Shown here piece after piece: positions 19,654-27,048 of a stretch of 64,000 nucleotides of DNA (position 1 is its first letter; every line of letters begins with the position of its first letter). The position numbers and the translations under genes are program-made. Origin of the DNA: Aquificota bacterium (GTDB taxonomy: Bacteria > Aquificota > Aquificia > Aquificales > Hydrogenothermaceae); the NCBI GenBank assembly GCA_013153635.1, contig JAADDZ010000016.1, positions 1-64,000 on the forward strand, written 5' to 3'. Under the pieces are notes generated by a model. The model searched no databases. It worked only from the letters and a program-made list of their open reading frames with translations, and was not told the origin of the DNA.

Positions 19654-21030
19654 ATGAATCATATAGATTTAAGTATAAAAAACCTGATAAAAACACCTGT
19701 CTGCCCCTCGATAAAAAGCTCAAATATAAATGGTATAAAATTTCAGCAAAACCTATCAGAAAGTACCCATTCCCTAGAAATTATAACTACCAACCCTTTT
19801 AGCGATGAGAGAAAATCCTACTACAAAATCATACAGGATTTCATCGATGAGTATCAAAAAGATTCAGAAAATATATTTCAAGAAGCCTTATATACAGAAT
19901 GTATATCAGAGATTACAGGAGCATTAGCCCCTTACTTCGTAATAATCAAAAATCTAGGGTTAAACATTTCCCTAAAAGGAAGTGAAAAAAAGTTAGACAA
20001 AAATACTGTCAGAATAATAAATACCGCCCTTACTTTGGGATACATAGACATAAAATCCACAGATATAGACATAAACTATCTAACGAAGTTAGCACAAGAA
20101 ATCAAAAATGAGCCAGTAAATATATATTTCTATAACTACTGGGACTTGGCAGAGTACAACATCTTTTTTAACAAAGAAGATGAAGAGATAGAGTACTACG
20201 ATGTTAAACATAGAGAATCTACGATAGATAAGCTGTGGATAGATTTGGACAGGCTTTACACATATTTTTGGAATGCTGGCTCTAGATATTACAGGTATAA
20301 ACCTGTCCTTTATCTGGACACTCCGATAACAAGGAAACTAAAAGATATTTGGCTGTCTTTTAAAAAGGAATATCAAAAAAACCCAATAACAGACGACTTT
20401 GGAGATATATCTATAGAGCTAGATTTTAAGAATCTAAAAGTTAAGATAAAAATATTAGATGAAAATATAAGAAAATTTATCCTGTTTGACCTATCTTCAA
20501 AAAGGGTAAAAAGTTGGGACGAAATTAGAGAGATATTTTTTGAAGCAGAAGACAATATATTCAAGTATTTGCTACATCACCCTTTTAACAAAAGGTTTGT
20601 AAAAATAGAAAGTCTAAACGAAACGATAAAAGAAAAAGCGGTGTTCTGTAGGATAGAAAGTAATGAGTTTGGTACCGCCTTTGAAAACCCAAAAGAAGAT
20701 TTTAACCTTTTAAAGGTTCATACAGATGCAGACTATTTTGACTTTATCAAAATATACCAATATGGAGACCTTAATCTGTATTTTGTACAAGGAAACAGCT
20801 CAAAACGGTCAGTAAACTTTGGAGCTTTTTTTGTAGACATAAACCCAAAGGAGATAGAAATCCTAAAATTTTTAGAAGAACAGTATCTTTCTCTATTGAC
20901 CACTAACTCCATCAAAAATTATGAATCTTTTTATACTCAAAAACTAAACCATCTACTTCCAACATTAAGCCCAAGTCATATCGCCTTACAACTAGTAAAA
21001 GAGCTTCCAAGAATAAGGAAAGCTAAATGA
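19654..21030 (+). CDS. Conserved-looking hypothetical protein, 458 aa
   Basis: I do not recognise this protein. It is acidic and aromatic-rich with no signal peptide, no membrane segment and only three Cys scattered through the chain, so it looks soluble. It seems to have at least two domains: a helical N-terminal part (about 1-200) and a mixed alpha/beta part (about 240-430) with segments such as FGDISIELDFKNLKVKIKILDEN. A good AGAGGT site precedes the ATG. It lies between the hemerythrin gene and an amino-acid permease with its own extended -10 promoter, so it may form a two-gene unit with the hemerythrin. Codon use looks like that of its neighbours. Confidence 0.7.
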   Translation: MNHIDLSIKNLIKTPVCPSIKSSNINGIKFQQNLSESTHSLEIITTNPFSDERKSYYKIIQDFIDEYQKDSENIFQEALYTECISEITGALAPYFVIIKNLGLNISLKGSEKKLDKNTVRIINTALTLGYIDIKSTDIDINYLTKLAQEIKNEPVNIYFYNYWDLAEYNIFFNKEDEEIEYYDVKHRESTIDKLWIDLDRLYTYFWNAGSRYYRYKPVLYLDTPITRKLKDIWLSFKKEYQKNPITDDFGDISIELDFKNLKVKIKILDENIRKFILFDLSSKRVKSWDEIREIFFEAEDNIFKYLLHHPFNKRFVKIESLNETIKEKAVFCRIESNEFGTAFENPKEDFNLLKVHTDADYFDFIKIYQYGDLNLYFVQGNSSKRSVNFGAFFVDINPKEIEILKFLEEQYLSLLTTNSIKNYESFYTQKLNHLLPTLSPSHIALQLVKELPRIRKAK

Positions 21031-21040
21031 CACAATCTTT

Positions 21041-21049
21041 TGCTATAAT
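21041..21049 (+). promoter_or_regulatory. Extended -10 promoter for the amino-acid permease
   Basis: The sequence TGCTATAAT is a perfect extended -10 element (TG-n-TATAAT). It lies 29 bp before the GTG start of the permease and just after the stop of the previous gene. No good -35 hexamer is visible 17 bp upstream, as is common for extended -10 promoters. Confidence 0.45.
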
Positions 21050-21077
21050 ATCTAAAACAAAAGCATAGCTGGAATAA

Positions 21078-22661
21078 GTGAAAAAGATAGGTTTTTGGGA
21101 GGCTTACTCTATAGGCGTTGGCGGAATGATAGGAGGGGGCATCTTTGCTGTTCTTGGACTTACCATACTACTAGCAAAAGGAGCGGCTCCCATAGCCTTT
21201 ATTTTTGCCGGGTTAATTGCGTTACTAACCTCGTATTCATACGCAAAACTATCTGTAAGATACCCTTCAGAAGGAGGAACTGTAGAATTTCTCGTTAGAG
21301 CTTTTGGAAACAATATATTTACAGCATACCTAAACACATTGTTACTTGCTAGTTATATAATAATGCTTTCTTTGTATTCTTACGCTTTTGGGAGTTATGC
21401 TTCTGCTTTGTTCTTTGGACATGAGATAGCGATTTTTAAAAAGTTATTCATAGTTCTAGTTATCAGCTTCTTCACGATTTTAAATTTTTTAGGAGCATAC
21501 ATAAGCGGGAAAGCCGAAGATATTATGGTGTTTTTAAAGGTTGGGATTCTACTGTTTTTTTCTGGGTTAGGGCTTTTAACTGGTGACTTTTCTAAACTAT
21601 CTCCAGAAAACTGGGAAAGCCTAATAAAGATAATGACAGGAGGCTTGATTATATTCCTAGCTTACGAAGGATTCGAACTTATTGCAAATACAGCTCAAGA
21701 TGTAGAAGACCCAGAAAGAACACTTCCCAAAGCTTTCTACTGTGCAGTCTCTACTGTGATTTTGGTGTATGTCTTAGTTTCTGCTGTAGCAGTTGCTAAT
21801 CTAACTTACGAAGAAGTTCAAAAGTACAAAGACTACGCCTTAGCTATAGCCGCAAAACCGTTTCTAGGTGATGCTGGGTTTGTCCTTATAGGAATTGCGG
21901 CTTTACTTTCAACCGCTTCAGCGATAAATGCTACTCTCTACGGAAGTGCAAGAGTAAGTTATCTAGTAGCGAAATTTGGAGCTTTACCTAAAGAGATAAC
22001 TAAACATATATGGAAAAATGGAACAGAAGGTCTTTTAATCCTTGCTGTCCTTACTATCGTGTTTTCTTTGAGTTTTAACTTAGAAAATATCTCTATAGCT
22101 GGCAGTCTTGGATTTTTGATAATCTTTGCTAGTGTTAATCTGGCTAATGTTAAGTTAGCTTATTACACAGATTCAAACAGATTTATATCTTTTACAGCCT
22201 TTGTTTTATGCAGTATCTCTATTTTTGTACTTATCTTTTATAATCTTAAAACAAACCCTAAAAGTTTAATATCTTCTTTCATTGTATTAGTTTTGACACT
22301 TGTCTTTGAGATATTTTACAGACTTTTAACTAACGTAAGGCTAAAAGAGTATATAGATTGGAGACTAGAAGAAAGGGAAAAAGCTATTAAAGAGTATGAA
22401 AATACCATTCCCAGCATAGTAAAAACAGTTCAAAAAAATTATGAAAACGCCCAGATTTTCCTCACAGGAAAGCTAGCAATAAAAGATAAAGATAAAGCAG
22501 GACACATAAACATAACTGTAGTCACAAAAAATCCTCCCAAAAACTGGTACGAAGAAGAAAAACGGATAAAACAGATTTTAAAATTAGGCTTTCATTTTCC
22601 TCTAAATATAAAGTTTATATCTTCCAAAGAAAAACTACCAAAAGATGCCAAAGAATTATGA
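21078..22661 (+). CDS. APC-family amino-acid permease with a C-terminal soluble domain
   Basis: A 527-aa transporter. The first ~410 residues hold about 12 membrane helices with APC features: GVGGMIGGGIFAVLG at helix 1 and FLAYEGFELIANTAQDVEDPERTLPKA at helix 6 and its loop (split here: the family helix-6 glycine-rich turn is replaced by AYEGFE). The last ~100 residues are soluble: a helix (about 425-450) and an alpha/beta part with FLTGKLA and HINITVV, which I read as a degenerate nucleotidyltransferase-like fold (low confidence). The start is GTG, with GGAATAA before it. Substrate unknown. It converges with the sirtuin, with the two stop codons directly abutting. Confidence 0.85.
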   Translation: MKKIGFWEAYSIGVGGMIGGGIFAVLGLTILLAKGAAPIAFIFAGLIALLTSYSYAKLSVRYPSEGGTVEFLVRAFGNNIFTAYLNTLLLASYIIMLSLYSYAFGSYASALFFGHEIAIFKKLFIVLVISFFTILNFLGAYISGKAEDIMVFLKVGILLFFSGLGLLTGDFSKLSPENWESLIKIMTGGLIIFLAYEGFELIANTAQDVEDPERTLPKAFYCAVSTVILVYVLVSAVAVANLTYEEVQKYKDYALAIAAKPFLGDAGFVLIGIAALLSTASAINATLYGSARVSYLVAKFGALPKEITKHIWKNGTEGLLILAVLTIVFSLSFNLENISIAGSLGFLIIFASVNLANVKLAYYTDSNRFISFTAFVLCSISIFVLIFYNLKTNPKSLISSFIVLVLTLVFEIFYRLLTNVRLKEYIDWRLEEREKAIKEYENTIPSIVKTVQKNYENAQIFLTGKLAIKDKDKAGHINITVVTKNPPKNWYEEEKRIKQILKLGFHFPLNIKFISSKEKLPKDAKEL

Positions 22662-23501
22662 TTAGACAATACCTTGGGTTATTCTTTTTATCCCCTCTAA
22701 ACCACCAAGAGCTATAGAGATATGACCTTTTGGCACCTGATAATCTCTAGGATTTATTCTGATAAGCGTTCCTCCTAGTTTTTCTGCCACATTTTCAGAC
22801 TGATACCTAACTGTTGGTACAGATGTACCTGCTCCTATTTCTATGATAGCTAACTTGTAGTTTTTAGCCTTTATGTAACTTAACCACCTTTGGTACATAT
22901 AAAGCTGGTCATCTGTCCTGTCAGAAATCCATTCCCAATCTCCAAACATAAGTATGTTTGGTCTTGCCAATCTACCACAGTATTTACAGGTAGGTAACGG
23001 TTCTAAAGCCTCGAATCTCTCCATATCCACCTGAACAGATACATTATCCGCAGACCATATCTCATTAGAACAAGGCAAACTACACTGAAGATAATGGATA
23101 GAACCATGAATCTCAACGATTCTCCTTTCAGAATATCCTGCCTTTTGAAATTGACCGTCTACATTAGAAGTAAACACAAAATATTTTCCCTCTTTAGATT
23201 CCCCAACTTTCTTAAGAATCTTAAAACCCTCATGAGGCTTAGTTTTCCTATATAGGTTTAGTCTGTGTCCATAAAAAGCCCATGCTAATTTTGGATTCGT
23301 TTTAAACCAGCTAGGATTTGCTAGCTCTTCAAATCTAAGTCCTAACTTCTTTGCAATGGGATAGGCTCTCCAAAAACCTTCTGTTCCTCTAAAATCTGGA
23401 AGACCACTGTCCACTCCCATTCCTGCACCAGCCGTTATCAATACAGCATCACTTTCTTTTAAGACTTCTTGTGCTTTTTTAATCTCTTTGTCTAAATTCA
23501 T
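22662..23501 (-). CDS. SIR2-family NAD-dependent protein deacylase (sirtuin)
   Basis: A 279-aa cytosolic sirtuin. Motifs are TAGAGMGVDSGLPDFRG (NAD loop, with GMGVDSGL instead of the usual GIS-x-SGI), TSNVDGQF (usually TQNVDGLH), the catalytic His in EIHGS and a zinc site from Cys pairs (CSLPC and CKYC). It ends with the expected GTS and IRINPRD nucleotide-binding segments. The unusual loop residues mark a divergent bacterial subgroup; lysine deacylation is likely but ADP-ribosylation cannot be excluded. The gene appears to be transcribed alone or after truD (35 bp gap to it). Confidence 0.88.
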   Translation of the reverse strand: MNLDKEIKKAQEVLKESDAVLITAGAGMGVDSGLPDFRGTEGFWRAYPIAKKLGLRFEELANPSWFKTNPKLAWAFYGHRLNLYRKTKPHEGFKILKKVGESKEGKYFVFTSNVDGQFQKAGYSERRIVEIHGSIHYLQCSLPCSNEIWSADNVSVQVDMERFEALEPLPTCKYCGRLARPNILMFGDWEWISDRTDDQLYMYQRWLSYIKAKNYKLAIIEIGAGTSVPTVRYQSENVAEKLGGTLIRINPRDYQVPKGHISIALGGLEGIKRITQGIV

Positions 23502-23536
23502 CTTTCTTCAATTGATATATCTATCTTGATGTTGAG

Positions 23537-24463
23537 TCATATTTTATCACTTTTATTTTTCTTGGCGTAAGTATTGAGATAAAGATGTTTTAAAAACATT
23601 GTTGCATAACTTCCCTTTGGTAGTTCAAACTGTATATATCTATCATCAATACATATCTCATCTACCTTTATAAAGGTTTTTCTATAGTCTCCTTTTATCT
23701 TTAGTCTGTTTAACAAGTCTATAAAGTCTTCTAAAACAAAGCCTTCATCTTTCAAAACTTGGGTGTAATATTTTTTCGTTTTTCCTAAATCTACCTTATA
23801 ACCTAGTATAGTCCAATATCTAGGAACAGATTCTTTTACTGTGTGATATTCTATCAGCGGTAAAAAAAATAAAACATCATCTTCTTGTACATATATCCCT
23901 TTAAACCTTTCTTTTAAAAACAGCTCTACAGACTTATTCCATAGATAGCTCAAATATGCATCTATCAAAAAGTTTTCTGTCCATGATAACTTTTTTCGAG
24001 TTTTATTTTTGTTTTTTATATCTTCTATAAGCTTTTTTCCTCGTTGATAGTTATTTTTTATCCGTTGTGTGTCGTAATAATTGATAAACCAATCTGTGAG
24101 TATAATATCTCTTAGATTTAACTTTATCCAAAATCTGTTACCTAGGAGTCTTCCTAACTTTATCTTTTTTCTTGTCCTTCCTACAAAGGAAAATCTATAA
24201 AACCTATCTTTACGGATATACTCAAAAGTATCTCCTACAAATCTATCAAAAGAAACGTACTGGCGGGTTATTCCTACTTTGTCTTTCAATCCTGCGTAAC
24301 TAAAATTGTACAAATTAGCTAGCTCTCTTGTAGTAAAATTTTTCTTTTCTAAGATGTATAAGAAATGTTCTCCACTGTTATCAATCTGGTGCTTGGCTAT
24401 CTCTTCTACCACAAAATCTTCTGGTTTTTCTTTTATATTCCAAGTAAAATATAATTTTTTCAT
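23537..24463 (-). CDS. truD: tRNA pseudouridine(13) synthase
   Basis: This is a TruD-family enzyme that isomerises uridine 13 of tRNA. The catalytic Asp lies in YAGLKDKVGITRQY, the family signature. Typical flanking segments are KPEDFVVEEI near the N-terminus and LGNRFWIKL after the catalytic loop. From the ATG at 24463 it has 308 aa, short for TruD and compatible with a reduced insertion (TRUD) domain. A TTG at 24490 is an alternative start adding nine residues; neither has a good ribosome-binding site. The middle part is Lys/Tyr-rich and poorly conserved. Confidence 0.88.
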   Translation of the reverse strand: MKKLYFTWNIKEKPEDFVVEEIAKHQIDNSGEHFLYILEKKNFTTRELANLYNFSYAGLKDKVGITRQYVSFDRFVGDTFEYIRKDRFYRFSFVGRTRKKIKLGRLLGNRFWIKLNLRDIILTDWFINYYDTQRIKNNYQRGKKLIEDIKNKNKTRKKLSWTENFLIDAYLSYLWNKSVELFLKERFKGIYVQEDDVLFFLPLIEYHTVKESVPRYWTILGYKVDLGKTKKYYTQVLKDEGFVLEDFIDLLNRLKIKGDYRKTFIKVDEICIDDRYIQFELPKGSYATMFLKHLYLNTYAKKNKSDKI

Positions 24464-24544
24464 ATGCTTTGAGTATGTAACTTTTTGCAAAAGAGTATAA
24501 ATTTAAACATAATTTAAACCAAAAATTAAAAAGTAGGTAATATC

Positions 24545-24787
24545 ATGAATAATTTAATCACAAAAATATGGATTTTTCTTTTAGCGTCTATCATTATTGT
24601 CTTAGGAATCCTTGTCTCTATCTTCTTCTTGGTTGCTTTACTGTTTATCGTTATAATCACTGTACCTTATGTGTTGTACCTTAGATGGAAGGCAAAGAAA
24701 GAGTTTGACAGATATTATAGTGATATTAAAATTGAAAAGAAGTACCTAAAAGATAACTATTTGGAGAGTGATGATGGAAGACCTTGA
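24545..24787 (+). CDS. Small membrane protein, 80 aa
   Basis: The protein has a short N-terminal tail, one long or two closely spaced hydrophobic helices (about 8-46, very Ile/Leu/Val-rich) and a basic then acidic soluble tail (LRWKAKKEFDRYY onwards). No family is recognised. A TAGGTAA site precedes the ATG. Its last 14 bp overlap the ferritin-like gene, which argues for coupled expression, perhaps as a membrane partner of that protein; this is inference. Confidence 0.6.
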   Translation: MNNLITKIWIFLLASIIIVLGILVSIFFLVALLFIVIITVPYVLYLRWKAKKEFDRYYSDIKIEKKYLKDNYLESDDGRP

Positions 24788-25682
24788 AAGGAAAAAGATA
24801 ATAAACTATTTCAATTACAATATATCTTTAGAACATTCAGCTATAGTGCAGTACCTATTCCACGCCTACACATTAGGAGAGTGTGAAATAGAAGGAGAAC
24901 TTGAAGAGATAGCAAGAGAAGAGATGAAACATCTAAGAGCTTTTGCACATAAGGTAGTTCAGCTAGGAGGTAAGCCTAGCATAGATAAAAGAGCTTCTGT
25001 ATTCCTCCATGCTCCTACACCTTTAGAGCTTATAAAACTAGATGAAGAAGCAGAAGAGTTAGCTATAAAAGAGTACAAAAACCAGTACAAAGACCTAAAA
25101 GATGAAACTGCAAAAAAAATCCTAGAAAGGGCTATCGATGATGAAACCTCTCATAAAGAGATTTTTAAACATCTCCAAACAAAACTAAAAGAAAAAAATA
25201 CAAAAGCAATTTTTGATGAAAACAAACAAAAGATAATCTCTATCCTAAACACAGTGCTACAAGACCAGTATGCGAAAATATTAGAACATCTATATCAATC
25301 CTTTATCCTTAAATTCAAAAATCCTCACCTAAGTGATGAGCTAGAACAAAAAGCTATAGACCAGATGAAACATTTTGGTTGGTTAGCAGAAGAGGTGTCC
25401 CATATGGGAGGGGAACCAAGTTTTGATTTAAAACCTATAAAAAAACTAGAAGACCCTAAACAGATAGTAGAAGAAACAAAAAAAGAAGAAAAAGAACAGA
25501 AAGAAAAATTCTCTAAGCTAGCTCGAGAGATTGAGGACAAAAATCTTCAATGGATTTTAGAAAGAATAGCAAAAAGAGAGATACACTACACAGAACTTGA
25601 AGAGTTTTTATCAAAAGATAAACATAAAAACAGAAGATATGGTAAAAATAATCTCTGCACTCACAGTAGGAAGCCTATTTAA
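24774..25682 (+). CDS. Two-domain ferritin-like (rubrerythrin/bacterioferritin-type) protein
   Basis: About 302 residues with two tandem four-helix ferritin-like domains. Domain 1 (about 10-135) has metal-ligand patterns LEHSAIVQYL, EEMKHL and DDETSHKEI. Domain 2 (about 145-280) has QDQYAKILEHLYQ, DQMKHFGWLAEE and KREIHYTELEEF. A Lys/Glu-rich linker lies near 230-250. Di-iron binding and iron or peroxide handling are inferred. Starts at 24768 (GTG) and 24771 are possible; the ATG at 24774 has the best spacing to GGAGAG. The last ~17 residues, basic and unlike the rest, may come from a frameshift: the +1 frame reads through to a stop directly before ispA. Confidence 0.8.
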   Translation: MEDLERKKIINYFNYNISLEHSAIVQYLFHAYTLGECEIEGELEEIAREEMKHLRAFAHKVVQLGGKPSIDKRASVFLHAPTPLELIKLDEEAEELAIKEYKNQYKDLKDETAKKILERAIDDETSHKEIFKHLQTKLKEKNTKAIFDENKQKIISILNTVLQDQYAKILEHLYQSFILKFKNPHLSDELEQKAIDQMKHFGWLAEEVSHMGGEPSFDLKPIKKLEDPKQIVEETKKEEKEQKEKFSKLAREIEDKNLQWILERIAKREIHYTELEEFLSKDKHKNRRYGKNNLCTHSRKPI

Positions 25683-25692
25683 AGGAAAGTAA
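25639..25692 (+). other. Overlapping +1 frame: micro-ORF or true C-terminus of the ferritin gene
   Basis: In the +1 frame, an ATG at 25639 opens a 17-aa reading frame (MVKIISALTVGSLFKGK) whose TAA lies directly against the ATG of ispA. The frame is also open upstream (…KTEDMVKII). This sequence looks more like a natural protein tail than the basic end of the annotated ferritin frame. Either the ferritin gene carries a frameshift near the A-runs at 25615-25635 (real or sequencing error), or this is a tiny overlapping gene. Confidence 0.35.
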
Positions 25693-26565
25693 ATGGATAT
25701 AAAACAGTATCTAAAAAATTACACCGAGTTTATCGACCAAAACATTGACAGATTTTTACCAAAAGGTAAACCTAGTATACTATTTGAAGCTATGGAGTAC
25801 AGTGTAAAAGCCGGAGGCAAAAGGCTAAGACCTATACTAGTTCTCGAATCTGCTAAAGCACTAGGAAAAAACGATATAAACGACATCATCGATATAGCTG
25901 TAGCCACAGAATTTCTGCACACGTATTCTCTTATACATGATGATTTGCCAGCTATGGACGATGACGGTTTAAGAAGAGGAAAGCCTACATCTCACATTGT
26001 TTACGGGGAAGCAATTGCTATACTAGCTGGAGATGGTCTTCAATCTTATGCTTTTGAGTTAATATCTAAAAATGAAAAGATACACCCTAAAAAACTTATA
26101 AAGGTTATAAACCTCCTAGCTCATGGTACAGGTGTATTTGGAATGGTTGCTGGGCAGACAGCAGACATTCTACATGAGAAGGAAGGCACTTTTGATGATA
26201 TTGAGTTTATTCATATACATAAAACAGCAAAATTTATACAGGTATGTTGCCACATAGGGGCGATTTTGGCTGATGCATCACAAGAAGAGCAAGAAGCTCT
26301 TGCAAATTATGGGCTAAATATAGGAATATCTTTTCAGATACAAGATGATATTTTAGACATCGAAGGAGAGGAAGAAAAACTTGGAAAAAAAGTGAGAAAA
26401 GATATAGAAAAGTCTAAATTGACCTATCCTCTCGTTTATGGATTAGAAGAATCTAAGAAGCTTGCCAAAAAACATGTACAGGAAGCTATCTCTAGTATAG
26501 AAAAAATCAAAAATCCTGAAGTTTTAATAAACCTTGCAAAGTTTATAATAAATAGAGATGTATAA
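25693..26565 (+). CDS. ispA: Farnesyl/geranylgeranyl diphosphate synthase
   Basis: A 290-aa trans-prenyltransferase that condenses isopentenyl diphosphate with allylic diphosphates. The first Asp-rich motif is DDLPAMDDD, within LIHDDLPAMDDDGLRRG, and the second is DDILDIEG. GGKRLRP binds the diphosphate. The two-residue insertion in the first Asp motif marks the bacterial FPP/GGPP type; chain length is not certain. AAAGGAAAG precedes the ATG. It is downstream of the ferritin-like gene. Confidence 0.93.
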   Translation: MDIKQYLKNYTEFIDQNIDRFLPKGKPSILFEAMEYSVKAGGKRLRPILVLESAKALGKNDINDIIDIAVATEFLHTYSLIHDDLPAMDDDGLRRGKPTSHIVYGEAIAILAGDGLQSYAFELISKNEKIHPKKLIKVINLLAHGTGVFGMVAGQTADILHEKEGTFDDIEFIHIHKTAKFIQVCCHIGAILADASQEEQEALANYGLNIGISFQIQDDILDIEGEEEKLGKKVRKDIEKSKLTYPLVYGLEESKKLAKKHVQEAISSIEKIKNPEVLINLAKFIINRDV

Positions 26566-26648
26566 ATCAGAATTTTTACTAAATTTTTCTAAAATAAATA
26601 AATCTTTCTTATATAGTGAACTTATAGATAGTACTAAGGAGGAGTTAT

Positions 26649-27032
26649 ATGTCCACCAAAAACTTAAAATATGGAGAAAAAGAGATTTTAGAAGCAAAAT
26701 TAGAACCATGGGAGAACCCTTATCCTGATAGAGATTATGAGATAGAGATAACCTTTCCTGAATTTTCTTGCCTGTGTCCTCGTTCTGGTTACCCAGATTA
26801 CGCTGTAATCAAGATAAAATACATTCCAGATAAATACATAGTAGAGCTAAAATCTTTGAAGCTCTATCTAAACAAATACAGAAATCAGTACATATCTCAC
26901 GAAGAAGCTACAAACAAGATATTTGATGAGCTGTACTATACTCTAAAACCTAGGTTTTTGGAAGTGATTGGGGACTGGAATCCTAGAGGAAATGTAAAAA
27001 CGATAATCAAAGTTTCTAAAGAACAAAGATAA
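26649..27032 (+). CDS. queF: NADPH-dependent 7-cyano-7-deazaguanine reductase
   Basis: A 127-aa unimodular (Bacillus-type) QueF, reducing preQ0 to preQ1 for queuosine. The catalytic Cys is expected at C43 in [10 protein letters not shown], with the general-acid Asp at D50. The family substrate motif [14 protein letters not shown] is followed by SHEEA. GWNPRG-type sequence (GDWNPRGN) is near the end. A strong AAGGAGGAG site precedes the ATG. I looked for a preQ1 riboswitch in the 83-bp upstream gap and saw none. It converges with the RNase R gene. Confidence 0.95.
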   Translation: MSTKNLKYGEKEILEAKLEPWENPYPDRDYEIEITFPEFSCLCPRSGYPDYAVIKIKYIPDKYIVELKSLKLYLNKYRNQYISHEEATNKIFDELYYTLKPRFLEVIGDWNPRGNVKTIIKVSKEQR

Positions 27033-27048
27033 AAAGGCGGAAGTTAGG

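Noticed and set aside
26566-26648. Possible preQ1 riboswitch before queF
   Set aside because: The 83-bp gap lacks the conserved small stem-loop and A-rich tail of preQ1-I; only a strong ribosome-binding site is visible.
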